This document shows, in pieces, positions 53,962 through 54,084 of a stretch of DNA of 54,084 nucleotides. The stretch comes from Candidatus Desulfofervidaceae bacterium (GTDB lineage Bacteria; Desulfobacterota; Desulfofervidia; Desulfofervidales; Desulfofervidaceae). A program made the translations under genes and the position numbers. Location of the stretch: the NCBI GenBank assembly GCA_027064585.1, contig JAMOPI010000015.1, forward strand, positions 1-54,084, written 5' to 3'. Position 1 is the stretch's first letter, and each line of letters begins with the position of its first letter. Under the pieces are notes generated by a model. It searched no databases. It was not told where the DNA came from and saw nothing but the letters and a program-made list of their open reading frames with translations.

Positions 53962-54084
53962 CATCCCTGAAAAACGCTCTAACCTACCATTTTATCACAC
54001 ATTTTTCTTGAAATAAGGCTGACAAAAATGCAAAGATATGCTAAAAATCAGCTCAACACCTTGCAATTTGGGACATCAAAATGA

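Overview
The window is AT-rich, densely packed bacterial chromosome. It looks like a Gram-negative, flagellated, anaerobic and probably thermophilic member of the Desulfobacterota or a neighbouring lineage. The signs are a tungsten-type aldehyde ferredoxin oxidoreductase, a phenylacetate-CoA-ligase/ACT pair, a very large acyl-CoA dehydratase activase, a beta-propeller resembling TmcD of sulfate reducers, an MlaF-like ATPase, a TauE-type sulfur-anion permease with a rhodanese, and Lys/Glu-rich proteins. Candidatus Desulfofervidus-like organisms would fit, but the species is inference. No phage, CRISPR array or intact insertion sequence is visible.

Layout. 1-3850: minus-strand genes trmD, an MlaF-like ATPase and the tRNA 2'-phosphotransferase kptA, preceded by a TauE permease and a rhodanese. 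4193-11404: plus-strand TPR protein, phenylacetate-CoA ligase, ACT protein, trmFO, endonuclease V, aldehyde ferredoxin oxidoreductase and fabD. 11578-16863: Cys-rich mini-protein, radical SAM protein and giant activase. 16932-19653: rplU-rpmA-obgE-proB. 19657-27831, minus strand: two CorC/HlyC-type CBS proteins, then a late flagellar block (FliT/FlgN-like, fliS, fliD, flaG, flagellin) headed by a glycosyltransferase-TPR protein that probably modifies flagellin. 28274-38212: PP-loop tRNA thiolase-like protein, TmcD-like propeller, DsbC-like protein, PpiD/SurA isomerase, truD and an unusual short uvrA. 38407-43446: panC-panD-DUF502, then metK-ahcY-DtxR-type regulator. 43449-48273, minus strand: nucleotidase, RelE-type toxin-antitoxin pair, gatB and an EF-G. 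48908 to the end: hsp20, tRNA-Met, Nif3-like protein, zinc-ribbon coiled-coil protein, RNase HI, RNase P RNA, and a sigma-70 factor on the minus strand.

The most interesting feature is not a gene. Nearly every protein-gene gap longer than about 250 bases, apart from the one holding RNase P RNA, contains a copy or remnant of one family of palindromic elements (about 3998-4130, 27908-28228, 29262-29515, 31724-31970, 35164-35611, 48467-48790, 49438-49853). Several copies end in an imperfect terminal inverted repeat of the type CCCAAAATCYGYGATTG. They carry nested long hairpins (GCTCGCTTATACGGTCAAGG against its complement) whose inner stems differ between copies but keep pairing. Several copies end just outside a TTGAC-type -35 box of the neighbouring gene. 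They look like MITE-like, non-autonomous mobile elements that became part of promoter regions; I do not recognise the family.

Other points worth a look: rnhA overlaps the P1 helix of RNase P RNA; UvrA lacks the roughly 100-residue insertion between the halves of its first zinc region; an AAA ATPase remnant abuts uvrA; panC has a leader hairpin touching its ribosome binding site; and several promoters sit so close to the start codon that leaderless transcripts are likely.
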